Shown: piece after piece, positions 10,585 to 20,541 of the stretch
How the letters are laid out: every line of letters begins with the position of its first letter
Numbering within the stretch: position 1 is the stretch's first letter
DNA from: Tolypocladium sp. Sup5 PDA-1
Lineage: Eukaryota > Ascomycota > Sordariomycetes > Hypocreales > Ophiocordycipitaceae
Direction of reading: 5' to 3'
NCBI GenBank assembly: GCA_000750105.3
Contig: JPHH03000035.1
Coordinates: 62,001 to 126,000, forward strand
DNA: 64,000 bases
The notes under the pieces: generated by a model
Databases searched by the model: none
The model's input: the letters and a program-made list of their open reading frames with translations, nothing else
What the model was told of the DNA's origin: nothing
Position numbers and translations under genes: made by a program

Positions 10585-11657
10585 GATGGAGGAGTTGCGG
10601 CTGACGGCGCGCGCGAGCAAGCTGAGAGGACGAGCAGTCGGGGAGGAGCGGCGAGGCGAAGGGCCGATGTCGAGGTCGCGGTCGAGGTAGAGGAGCAAGC
10701 AATGGATGCGCTGTGGTGATGCCTCGCCTCGTCACCTCCAGGTGGGGTGGATACATGCGATACAACGATACGAATGCCTGGTGACAGCGGTGGGAATGTG
10801 GAAGCTCCTTGGCTCTCCACAGGCGCTGACAGTGGCTGGGGTTCTGGTGGTGGGGCTTCGTCAGCGCTGGCGCACAGCTCTTACTGTAGGTGTGCATTTA
10901 TCGGGGCCTTGATGCTCCTGCCGACGTCATCTCCCAACTGAAGTCTGCAGAAGCTCCATCATCTTCCGTATAGCTTTTGCTTTGCCTGATACAATGCGTA
11001 GGGGAAGGCGTCATGGCATATCCCTTGGACCGTTACCAAATTCCAGATTCGACATGAACAACATTCGAGTTCGCGTGCGCATTGCTATATGCCTTGTTTA
11101 AGGTGCTCTGCGGGTGGAGGCTGGTCCACGTGGGAAAGGGTCGGGACTCGGGACTCGGAGACAATCGAGCTCGCAGGCCTACAATAGCCCTCGCGCAAGG
11201 CATTGTTCATTGACGGGTTGTTGATGCGAATCCGAACCGCACAAAACTCCGCTCAACTCCCTCACCTCGGCAGACTGTCCCTTGCAGCACACAACCTCTC
11301 AAACTCTGTGACAACACCTGCCACGGCGACTTTCGTTGGCTCTATTCGTCCAGCTCGTGCCTCGCAACCTGCTGATAATCTAGGCACCTGCCCCTTAAAA
11401 CTGCAAAGGCGTGGCTGGACCGCACCTGCTCTCCGATCTTCGGCATTCCTGATTAGGCGGTGACATCAACGCTCGTGCTCGAACAAAGTGGTGCGTGGAG
11501 GTCACAGTACGAGATTCCTCTTCTGCGAATCCGGGTGCTTTGGACACCTCACACATCCCTATACCGCCCCGTCGCTTCGCCGACATCACTCCAGCATCTT
11601 TCTGGTCAGCATCTTTATCGACAATCGACCGCCCCGGCTCATGACTCCCGGCCAACT
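10585..11657. other. Divergent promoter region between Arp3 and threonine aspartase
   Basis: No gene is seen. It serves as the upstream region of both flanking genes. The 3' half has CCTCAACTCCCTCACC-like pyrimidine-rich leader sequence before the aspartase start. Confidence 0.55.
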
Positions 11658-13610
11658 ATGAGCGATTGCGATTGCCGCCACCATGACACGGCCGCCTCCA
11701 TGATGGCTCAGAACAAGTACGGCACTGATGGTGCTCTCGACCGCGTGCTTCGGCTCGGGCAGAAGCAAAAGGCGGTTCCTGCAATCTTCATTCACGCTGG
11801 CGCTGGCTTCCACAGCCACCAGAACGAGCATGTGCATCTCGAGGCCTGCGTTTCGTACGTCAACCTCTCCTACGACGAGTTGAACAGGCATTAGCTAACT
11901 CGAGGACTCGATAGGGCCGCCGAAATGGGCATGAGATTCTTGAAAGCCGGTGCTACCGCCACCGAGGCCGTGGAAGCTGCCCTCCGAATTCTCGAAGACA
12001 AGGAAATCACTAATGCCGGCTACGGCTCCAACCTGTCTATTGACGGCACAGTCGAGTGCGACGCGACCATCGTCGACCATCTCGGCCGCAGTGGTGCTTG
12101 CGGAGCAGTTCCCAGTATGCCCCCCTCCCCCCGTCTCTGGTCAATCAGGTGCCGGTGCTGATTGTGGCGTACAATAGACATACGAAATCCCATTTCTCTC
12201 GCCAAGCTCATTCTCGACACCAGCAACATGCCTCTAAGCCTTCGTCGAGTGCCACCAAATGCCCTCGTCGGAGGCGGTGCCCGGGCCTTCGCGGAAGAAC
12301 ATGGCATGGTGACCTTTGCAAACGAGTACCTCGTCTCGAAAAACTCTCGCGATCGCTTCTTCCGCTGGCAAGAGGATCTGATGCGTGCAGAGGGGAGGAC
12401 CAAGGAGATAAAACTCAGCCCGCCCACCATTTCTACACCGCTGGGATATGTTCCCTGCCAATACGATACTGCATCACCCCCGGAGCCTCAGAAGGTTTTC
12501 CACAGGGAGCATACGGCTGCCATCATGGCCGGCACGTGGAACGAGGGACAGATCGACTCGCCCTACGCCGGCACACCACTCCCAGAGTCCTCGACCATGC
12601 CGGAAGCGGCCATGTTTCCAACCCCTACCCGCGCCCCCGGTGGTCCTTCGTTTGCGGCTGTGGCCCGTTCCTCGCTGCGAACACCTGCGACTCGTTTGCC
12701 ACTGACTCCTACCGCATTGCCCGACTGCAAGAACAACGGTCTTTCGTCCGCGAGGCCCAAGAACAACGAACAGCATGCAGATGCGGCCTCGACTCGGAAG
12801 GACGGCATGGATGAAGAGGGGCCCCTGGCCAGCACACGGCCTGTGGAAGAAGCATGCGAGGCGTATCGCGATGGGTCTGCTTCGCCACAGCAGAACTCGG
12901 AGACAGACGGCCCTATTTTGCGTGGCACTGGTGGCGATAGCAACGGTCCTCGTGGTCTTAAGCGACCGCTCAACGCAACGAGTGCAGGCGGCGGCCTCAA
13001 TGGTCGAACCGCTAAACGCGCCCACCACTCGGGCGTTGACAAGGAGGACCGCGTTACGGACACTATTGGTGCTATTGCAATTGACGAAAGGGGTCAGATT
13101 GCTGCAGGATCCTCGTCTGGAGGCATCGGGATGAAGCATCGAGGACGACTGGGGCCCGCCGCGCTGGTTGGGATTGGAACTGCCGTTGTGCCATGCGCCG
13201 AGGAGGACGTTGAGGGACGGACTGTCGCCGCCGTCACGAGCGGGACTGGGGAGCACATGGCGACAACGATGGCTTCCCAGAGGTGCGCCGAGAGGATCTA
13301 CCAGGGCACTCGCCGAGGCTCGTGTGGCTACGACGTGGACGATGATGATGAGGATGCCATCATGGAGTCGTTCATTGCTGACGACTTTATGAACCACCCT
13401 GGTGTCAAGAGTTGCCATTCCGCGGGGGCCATTGGAGTCATGGTAGTCAAGAAGTGCCGCACCGGATACTACCTCTACTTTGCGCACAACACCGACTCGT
13501 TTGCGCTCGCGTCGATGGGAGGCCTGGAGAAGGAGCCCTGCTGCACCATGTCTCGGCTCTCCGAGGGTGCTAAGATTGCCAAAGGCGGACGCAAGATTCG
13601 ACTCAGCTGA
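11658..13610 (+). CDS. Threonine aspartase 1 (taspase-type N-terminal nucleophile hydrolase)
   Basis: Three exons, 11658-11854, 11915-12114 and 12178-13610, encoding 609 aa. It belongs to the asparaginase-2/taspase family. These enzymes are made as proenzymes and self-cleave to expose a catalytic threonine, here Thr about 428 in TDTIGAIAID. The alpha part shows AIFIHAGAGFHS, GTVECDATIVD and CGAVPNIRNPISLA. The beta part shows AAGSSSGGIGMKHRGR, TSGTGEHMA and HNTDSFALASM. Both introns (60 and 63 bp) are phase-consistent. The stretch of about 200 residues before the nucleophile is poorly conserved and Ser/Pro/Arg-rich, which makes the protein longer than the roughly 420-aa human taspase. Fungal members are annotated as threonine aspartase; the natural substrate is unknown. 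An ATG at 11641 is followed by a stop after six codons, so 11658 was taken. Confidence 0.87.
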
Positions 13611-14148
13611 GCGCATTGACGTTCTTCTGTCGCCGCCGCCACTTTCGCACCTAGATACTTTGCAGCTGGGAGTTGGGACAGGGGAACGGTCGTTTTGCGT
13701 TGTATTTTACAAGTAGTGATACCCCTTATTCGCGAATCATACCAACCGTGGTCTCCAAGAGTCATTCGCTGGAGGACGTTCAGTTTGCAGCGTGACGGTT
13801 AGAGACGAGGAATGAAGGAACCTGTTTAGAACATGAATTCTTGCTTTGTATTCTGCCGAATTGGTATCATTATAATGTACATGATCAAACACCGACTGTA
13901 CCCGACTTTTTGTTGCAACCGCACGCCATCCACGCCCATCTGCATATACATACACGTTGCTCCGGTGTGTGGCATAATATGCTCTACACACTTTGCAACA
14001 AAGGGCCACCCTCCAGTGTATCATGCTGCGATCCTGAACTCCATTTCCTCGCAAGGACACATGCTGCTGGCTGACCATCAAACCTCATACGAGACGTTGG
14101 TAAAACGCCGCCAAAGACAAGCACTGAAGATCTTGCCGTCTTTTAGTG
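13611..14148. other. Convergent spacer between threonine aspartase and TFB4
   Basis: 3' regions of two converging genes, AT-richer than the coding DNA. No gene is seen. Confidence 0.6.
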
Positions 14149-15228
14149 TCAAGGGCGTGGGGTCCCCGTAGCGCTCCCCGTCTCTTCTCGCCCGCTGCCG
14201 TTGACGATCCGCTTCTTCTTTTTCTTCTTCCGGGGTACAACGGCGGGCTTCGAGCCGTAATTCCCCAGAGCTAGCTTGGTCCCACACGTCAAGCACTCGG
14301 CATTCTCTGGAAGCTCGCAGAAGATGCTCAGGCATATCGAGCAGACGAACCCGGTATCTACAACCTTGCCGTGGCAAAAGCAGGCGGCGCGAAAGTCCAC
14401 CTTGTCATGGGTGGGCGTGATGAGCGACTTGCGGGCTTCGGTGTCGGCGACGAGGCCAAACATCAGGTAGGTCAGGAGGCCCTGCGGGTTCGAGGCCGCA
14501 ATAAAGGTGCCGTCTGTGTTGAAGCACGCTTGTTGGAGGAATGTCGGTTCGCCGGCGAGGGCGAGGGTATCGATGGCGACTTGGGCGTGGGCAGCGGCGA
14601 AGACGGCGTTCATGGTGGGAATGTATTGGGAGGGCTCGGAGTCGGATACTGAAACGACGAGTATCCGTCCCTTCAGGGGCGGGGGCGCAGTTGGATTTTG
14701 CTGGGCGCTGTCAGCCAGACTAGCGGTTGTCGAGCTTAGAGCCTGGGAGGCTTTGTTGATGTGGCATAGTGCGAGTGTGAGGGCGCCCGATAGTTGCGTT
14801 GTCGTCTCGGCCAGGTCGTCTTCGGTCGTCTCGCTCATGAGTCTCTGCACCGAGGACATGACTGTAGACTCGATCTGCGCGAACTGGGGGTACTTGTTGG
14901 CCGAGGTCGGCGGGGGCCCGGCTGGCGGCGCATCGCGCATGTCAATATCGCCAGAGGCATCCTTGGACACGGTGCGCTGCGGCGGCGCAGGGTAGAGCCA
15001 GACGGCGCGGTTGACGTGGGCGGCAATGATGGCGACCTGGTTGACGTTGCTAAAGGCGAGGTGGGCGTTGACGAAGACGAGGATGTTGGCGATGGCCTTG
15101 GACAAGGGGAGCCTGTCGTCGAGGGCGGCCCATGCTCGCGGGTTGGTGTCGAGGACGATGGAGAGCAGGGACGGCGTCTCCTCGGCGGTGGTGACCTCGT
15201 AGTGCTCGGAGACGTCGACGGCGTCCAT
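14149..15228 (-). CDS. TFB4: TFIIH subunit Tfb4 (p34)
   Basis: Single-exon gene for 359 aa. Tfb4 is a core TFIIH subunit that acts in RNA polymerase II initiation and nucleotide excision repair. It pairs with Ssl1/p44 through its von Willebrand A-like domain. That domain is visible from LLSIVLDTNPRAW (about residue 20) through GRILVVSVSDSEPSQYIP. The C-terminal zinc-binding C4 region has ACFCHGK, GFVCSICLSIFCE and CLTCG. A basic tail with six or more lysines follows. The frame is open 41 codons further upstream to another ATG at 15351. That extension is Arg/Pro/Ser/Thr-rich and looks like translated leader, so the ATG at 15228 (MDAVDVSEHYE) was preferred. Confidence 0.92.
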   Translation of the reverse strand: MDAVDVSEHYEVTTAEETPSLLSIVLDTNPRAWAALDDRLPLSKAIANILVFVNAHLAFSNVNQVAIIAAHVNRAVWLYPAPPQRTVSKDASGDIDMRDAPPAGPPPTSANKYPQFAQIESTVMSSVQRLMSETTEDDLAETTTQLSGALTLALCHINKASQALSSTTASLADSAQQNPTAPPPLKGRILVVSVSDSEPSQYIPTMNAVFAAAHAQVAIDTLALAGEPTFLQQACFNTDGTFIAASNPQGLLTYLMFGLVADTEARKSLITPTHDKVDFRAACFCHGKVVDTGFVCSICLSIFCELPENAECLTCGTKLALGNYGSKPAVVPRKKKKKKRIVNGSGREETGSATGTPRP

Positions 15229-15718
15229 GGTGGACGGAAGGGGGGCGATGCCGACGGGGAGGCAGCTACGAGGTCGAGGCGAAGTAGGCGCTCGCGCTGT
15301 GGCGGGTGAGGTTGTCGTGAGTTGGGGTCGAAGACGTGCACGGAGCGGCAAAAAGTAAGGTGAGCTGAGACCTCGTCATGGGCAGTGGAGTGGTGGTTCG
15401 CGCTTCAGCACGTTCCGGCAGACGCCAACACACGTGACTCCACAGCGACCATTACAGTGCACTACATAGGCCTACAGGCTTACAGCAGCAGCCCGCCCGC
15501 CGATACGGAGTGGAGGGGCAGCTGGAGGAAGCTTCAGTGGGGGCCGATTGTGACGCAGCGCGAGATGAGGGGCAACCTGAACCTCCAAGCAGTTGGAGAA
15601 GCTACCGCGCTGATTCGGTACCCAAGGGAAATACCTAAACCACCAACTTGCACCTTGCGTCATCTCTGTACTACATAACACGCAGCCTCTCGAGTCTCAT
15701 CCATCGTCATTCGTCACC
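15229..15718. other. Divergent promoter between TFB4 and Cro1/She4 genes
   Basis: A 490-bp shared upstream region. No gene is seen. One TACGGAGT motif lies at about 15504-15511, and the Cro1 start codon has a CACCATGG context. Confidence 0.55.
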
Positions 15719-17905
15719 ATGGCGGCTGTCGAGGAGACGCTGCAGAGCGCTGGCCCAGCGGCATCGCTCCAGGACCAGACGCTGCTCGTCTTTGCGCGCC
15801 TGATGGAGGGCGGCCAGGAGGACGAGGAGACGTGCAGGGAGCTCGACGAGCTGACCAAGCTGCTCAACGATGACGCCGGGGCCCAGCACAAGGACGCGCA
15901 GCACCAGACCATCTGCAAGGTCATTGACGGAGACTGCGTCGATACCGTCCTGTGCTATCTCGACATGAGGCAGCCCGACATTGTCCGCGGCCACGCCACC
16001 CTCACCACATCGGCCTATCTCAAGGCCGCCGGCGACGACGGCTCCAAGATGCTCTCTGCCTTTTTTTATGACCGCGTCAGGAGAGGGACGTATGACGACT
16101 ACATCGTCGCCTTTTGCGTCGCGTCCGCCACCTTTCCCATCGTGCCGGATCTTACGGCCGAGCTGTTCCTGAGCGAAGGCTTCCTCGGCTCTCTGGGACC
16201 CCTTATGAGGCGGGAGTGGAAGAGCCGCAAGGTCGAAACCGCATGCTTGGAGATGCTGAGCGCCGCCTGCATGAACTCGCTCTGCCGAGAGGCGGTGCAA
16301 AAGTACTGCGTCGAGTGGTTGGAGGAGGTGGTGGACCAGGATCCGACTGGAAGCAACGGCAGCCCCAGCGGCGACCCCAAGGTCCAAGGCGAGGGCGGCT
16401 CCATCTCCATGCGGCGCCACTCGGAGCAGGTCCAGCACCTGGCTGCCGTCATCCTGGCCAAGCTGAGGGTATGTCGTCTCGTGCGCGCAGTCCCGGATCC
16501 TTGCTTGCGGGACGCGTTGTTAACAGCTGACTGACTTAGACTAAAGGCAGTTCCGTCCAAGGCGTCCGTAAATGACCCCAACAGGTCCAGGATTGAGCCC
16601 GCAGTCACTAGCATCGAGGACCTGTCCAGCCTGTTCACTAAGATGATACTGCGGGACGAGGACCACGGCAGACAGCATTCCATCGAGGGGCTCGCCTACG
16701 CATCTCTTCAGTCCAAGGTCAAGGAGACCATAATCGGCAACCAGCCACTTCTCAAGAAGCTGGTCAAGACTCTTACCGACGCCCAGCCCAGGTCACCGAC
16801 AACGTATGGAGCCCTCAGCATATTTGTCAACTTGACGAGGTACCGGCCCGCCCTGTCGGAGGAGGAGAAGAAGATGAGCCAGTTGAAGGCATACGCCGAT
16901 GCCGCGGGCAAGTTGGCCGGGCCAGACCCGTTGGACGACGACGAGCACGTCGCCAAGCGATGCCAGGCCGTCTTCGACGTTGGCCTCACCCCTGTTTTGG
17001 TTACCCACAGCAAGAATGGCTCCCCCGCGTCAATGAGTCTCATTATTTCCATCATTCACTCCATAGCCATGACGAAAAGCCTCCGAGGTCAGCTGGCTCA
17101 GCAGGGAGCTGTCAAGTTGCTGCTCGTTGCCTGGGCTCTTATTCCAGACACTGACGAGGCCCCTCGTCGCATGGCTGCACAAGCACTGGCACGGATACTA
17201 ATCAGCACGAATCCGGCTCTGGTGTTTGGCGGCAACCGCTCTACTCCGGTAATCGCTGCGATACGGCCACTCGTCTCGATTGTCCCCCCCGACCCGGCTG
17301 CCGAGACACGAGACTTGCTGCCGACATTCGAGGCCCTCATGGCACTGACCAACTTGGCATCGCTCGAGGACGACGACACGCGCCCCACGATTATACGAAC
17401 CGCCTGGTCGCACATTGAGGAGCAGCTCCTGTCCTCGAACCATCTCGTCTCCAAGGCCGCCGTCGAGCTGGTGTGCAACCTCATGCAGGCCCCCGAGGGC
17501 GTGGCGCTATACGCCGACGGAAGTCTGCAGGCTAGAAACCGGCTCCATATCCTACTCGCACTCGCCGACGCCGAAGACGAAGGGACTCGGAGCGCAGCCG
17601 GAGGCGCCCTGGCGTCGCTGACGGGATACGAGTCCGTGGTCCTTGCCGTCGTCCACCGAGAGCGCGGTGTCAAGGTGGTGCTGGGGATGTGCAACGACCC
17701 GGACGAGGGGCTGCGGCATCGCGGCGTGGTCACGGTGTACAACATGGTGGTGGCTGACGGGGAGACGGGGGAGCTGGCGCGGAACAAGGTCAAGGAGGAG
17801 GGCGGCGTGGAGGCGTTGAAGGAGTGTCTCAAGCAGAGCCGGCGGCCGGAGGTGCTGCAGGTTACGGTGGAGGCCTTGAAGGCCCTGTTGGAAGAAAAGT
17901 CGTAG
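15719..17905 (+). CDS. UNC-45/Cro1/She4 family myosin chaperone
   Basis: Two exons, 15719-16468 and 16547-17905, encoding 702 aa. The family (Podospora Cro1, yeast She4, animal UNC-45) binds myosin motor domains and helps fold and activate them, affecting endocytosis, cytokinesis and the syncytial-to-cellular transition. The protein is almost wholly alpha-helical and armadillo-like: repeated helical blocks such as YGALSIFVNLTRYRPALSEEEKKM, and a C-terminal part with VHRERGVKVVLGM and HRGVVTVYNMV. The length matches fungal Cro1. The intron model (78 bp, GTATGT to ACTAAAG) was chosen because this acceptor alone keeps phase with the donor; the earlier CTTAG does not. It converges with TRM2, leaving only about 130 bases between stop codons. 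Confidence 0.88.
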
Positions 17906-18032
17906 CGGCGGGATATGTTGCGAGACTTGACGAGGCACCAGGCTGAGACACGCGAAACACGGCACACGACTTGCACGGGACGGATGGCTGGGTATGTTGT
18001 GGCGTTTGATGTCCTGATGTGTATTAATGGTA

Positions 18033-19853
18033 TCATGAATCCTTTTGCTCCACGGCCCCGCCCTCGGCCTTGCTGTCGGCCTCGCCGTCGGCCTCGCTGT
18101 CGTGCCTGTTGAGGATCGCCACGCCCTCCACGTGCCCCGTCTGGGGAAAGAAGTCGAAGCCAACCAAGCTCTCGAGGTCGTACCTCGCGCCCTCGCCCTC
18201 GCCGCGCACCAGGACGCCCACGTCCCTGGCCTGGGTGTGGACGTTGCAGCTGACGTAGAGCACGCGCCGGGGCCCGAAGCGGCGCAGCTGGGCGAGGAAG
18301 TCGGCGTCGCAGCCCTTGCGGGGCGGGTCGAGGACGACAACGGTCTCGTCGGGGGCGTAGGCGACGTTGCGGAAGAGCTGGCCGGCGTCGGCGGCGATGA
18401 ACTTGCAGCGGTCCTCGCCGAGGCCGTTGAGGGCGGCGTTGCGGCGGGCCGAGGCGATGGAGTCGGCGGCGATGTCGATGCCCGTCGAGTGCTGGAAGAC
18501 GGAGGCGAGGGTGATGGTGAAGAGGCCGGAGCCTGAGTAGGCGTCGATGAGGTACTTGATGGCGCTGGGGGACGAGGATGAGGGCGGGGATGAGGGCGGC
18601 AGGATGTGGTCCTTGATGTAGGCGGTAAAGGTCGGGAGGATGGAGTTGTTGTTCTGGAAAAAGGAGCCGGCCGGGTTGGTGAAGGTGTGCTCGCCGATGT
18701 ACTCGGTCGTCGTGGCCTTGGAGTCGGTCTCGCAGGACTTGATGTCGACGAAGCCGTCGCCCTCGGAGCGGGTCGTGTAGGGCGGGAGGCCCTCGCCGTC
18801 TTCGGGGGGCGCCTCTCCCTGGTCGTCGTCGTTGAGGTAGCGGCGGGTGTTTTCGCGGAGCAGGATGGTGGCGCCGCGCTCGTACTTTTTATACTCGTGC
18901 TGCATGCGCTCCCGCTCGCGCGTCATGCCCAGGCGCACGGCCGAGGTGCCAATGGGGCAGTCCTCGATGTCGAGCACCTTTCGCTTGCCCTTTTGCATGA
19001 AGCCAATGTCCGGGCAGCTCGGAAACGGCACCTTGGGGTTCTTGCCCCTCTTGCTGGGGCGGAAGCCGGGGGGCCCGTCAAAGTGCGGCGTCAGCTTGGT
19101 GCGGTAGCCGTACTGCAGCGGGCTGCCGATGGTGTCGGCGACGGCGGGCACGAGCTCGGCGGGCAGGTTGGCGAAGTTGCGGTAGGCCTTGTCGAGGACG
19201 CGGCGCTTGAGGCGGAGCTGCTCCGGGTACTCGAGCATCTGGAACTGGCAGCCGCCGCACGAGGCGAAGTAGCGGCACTGGACGCGGGCGTCGTCGCGCA
19301 GCGGGGAGGGCTTCGTGATGGAGACGAAGTCGGCGACCGAGTGCTGCTCGTGGCGCAGATGGCGGAAGACCTTGACGCGGGCCGTGTCGCCGGGGATGGT
19401 GAAGGGCACGACGTAGACCTGGTGGGAGCCGGGGCGCATGGCGAGGCCGTCGCCGGTGGAGGAGAGCTCGAGGACCTCGACCTCTGTTTCCGTGCCCTCC
19501 TCAGGCAGGGGCTCATCATTCCTTACTCCCTCCTCGGCTGCATCCGTCTCGGGCTCCGACTTGCGCGACTCCAGCAGGGCGAGGATGTCGTATCGCAGGA
19601 CCTCCTCGGACGAGCCCTCGGTGATGTTCTTTTCCCGCTTCGACTTCTTCTGCTTCCAGGGGCGGCTGTTTCCGGGATTGGGCCGCTTGGAGGCTCCGTT
19701 TCTGTGAGCGGGCGCCTGCTGGCCGTCGACGACCGCCGTCGCTGCGGCGGGTGCTGCCTGTGTTGAAGCCATCGTTGCGAGTGGACGACGGAGGACGGCA
19801 GAGGGAGCGAGCTTCAGTAGTGGGCGAGCACAGAGAATTCTCCAGGGCCGCAT
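18033..19853 (-). CDS. TRM2: tRNA (uracil-5-)-methyltransferase Trm2 (RumA/TrmA-like)
   Basis: Single-exon gene for 606 aa. Trm2 makes m5U54 in the T-loop of tRNA using S-adenosylmethionine. A TRAM-like beta domain (around VPFTIPGDTARVKVFRH) is followed by an iron-sulfur-type cysteine cluster (CRYFASCGGCQFQ). The Rossmann methyltransferase domain carries DAYSGSGLFTITLA, VVLDPPRKGCD and the catalytic-cysteine motif YVSCNVHTQARD. The N-terminal 27 residues are basic and hydrophobic (MRPWRILCARPLLKLAP) and could be a mitochondrial targeting signal. A second in-frame ATG at 19772 (MASTQ) with a good context could start a cytosolic or nuclear form. The middle of the N-terminal region is Lys-rich and nuclear-localisation-like. 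Confidence 0.92.
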   Translation of the reverse strand: MRPWRILCARPLLKLAPSAVLRRPLATMASTQAAPAAATAVVDGQQAPAHRNGASKRPNPGNSRPWKQKKSKREKNITEGSSEEVLRYDILALLESRKSEPETDAAEEGVRNDEPLPEEGTETEVEVLELSSTGDGLAMRPGSHQVYVVPFTIPGDTARVKVFRHLRHEQHSVADFVSITKPSPLRDDARVQCRYFASCGGCQFQMLEYPEQLRLKRRVLDKAYRNFANLPAELVPAVADTIGSPLQYGYRTKLTPHFDGPPGFRPSKRGKNPKVPFPSCPDIGFMQKGKRKVLDIEDCPIGTSAVRLGMTRERERMQHEYKKYERGATILLRENTRRYLNDDDQGEAPPEDGEGLPPYTTRSEGDGFVDIKSCETDSKATTTEYIGEHTFTNPAGSFFQNNNSILPTFTAYIKDHILPPSSPPSSSSPSAIKYLIDAYSGSGLFTITLASVFQHSTGIDIAADSIASARRNAALNGLGEDRCKFIAADAGQLFRNVAYAPDETVVVLDPPRKGCDADFLAQLRRFGPRRVLYVSCNVHTQARDVGVLVRGEGEGARYDLESLVGFDFFPQTGHVEGVAILNRHDSEADGEADSKAEGGAVEQKDS

Positions 19854-20541
19854 CTGCCAGCGGTAGCGGCGCCTCTACACAAGCCACAGAAGCCGTTACA
19901 GAAGTAAAAACGGATAGGCTCTAAGTGAACGTTTTCATGTCGTCGCGTGCATGCGAGTGAGGATGGCGAATCTCTTTTTTTGCAGGGTTGAAGAAAAATG
20001 GCCAGCCAATGACGCTGCTTACCAGGGGTCCGAAACGCCTGCGCTGTGATTGGCCGGATAGGGATGGGTGTGTCTTGGGGCAGGTGATGGGTGTCACGAG
20101 CGCCGCCCGCTGCTCACCGGGGCGCCCTGGTGCTACCGTAGTACACTAGGTAAATCCAGTCATGCAGTCTAGAGTCAGTCGCTGACCTTGCCCGTCTCCG
20201 GGAGATTGGGCGTGTGGAGGGCCGCCGATTCCGCAGGTCCCACTGCGGACTGGGAGATGCGTTATGTAAACGGCAAACATCCATCCATCGCTGGCCGGCC
20301 TGGCCGTGCTGCTCGCACTTGGACCTGGAATGTTCTCGTGTCCCAGGGCGTGCTGTATTACTTGATGGACGAGTTTGACAGCCGGCTTGCCCTCTTTGTG
20401 TTTGCTTGATGCTATTTCACTGAGTATCTGCCTTCTTTTGTCTCGTTCTGCCAGCTGTGATACCCCCGTCTAAGTGGCTGCCGGAACACCGGGCACACCG
20501 ACGAGCCGATAAGGACCCCCGTTGATGACAAACACGGCAAG
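19854..20541. other. Divergent promoter between TRM2 and gamma-glutamyltranspeptidase
   Basis: Upstream region of both flanking genes. No gene is seen. Confidence 0.55.

Noticed and set aside
12474..13616. 380-codon open frame on - overlapping threonine aspartase
   Set aside because: It is antisense to the conserved Ntn-hydrolase region and has no domain-like sequence.
18606..19766. 386-codon open frame on + overlapping TRM2
   Set aside because: It is antisense to TRM2 and Gly/Val/Ala/Leu-rich, with no domain. The TRM2 strand carries all methyltransferase motifs.
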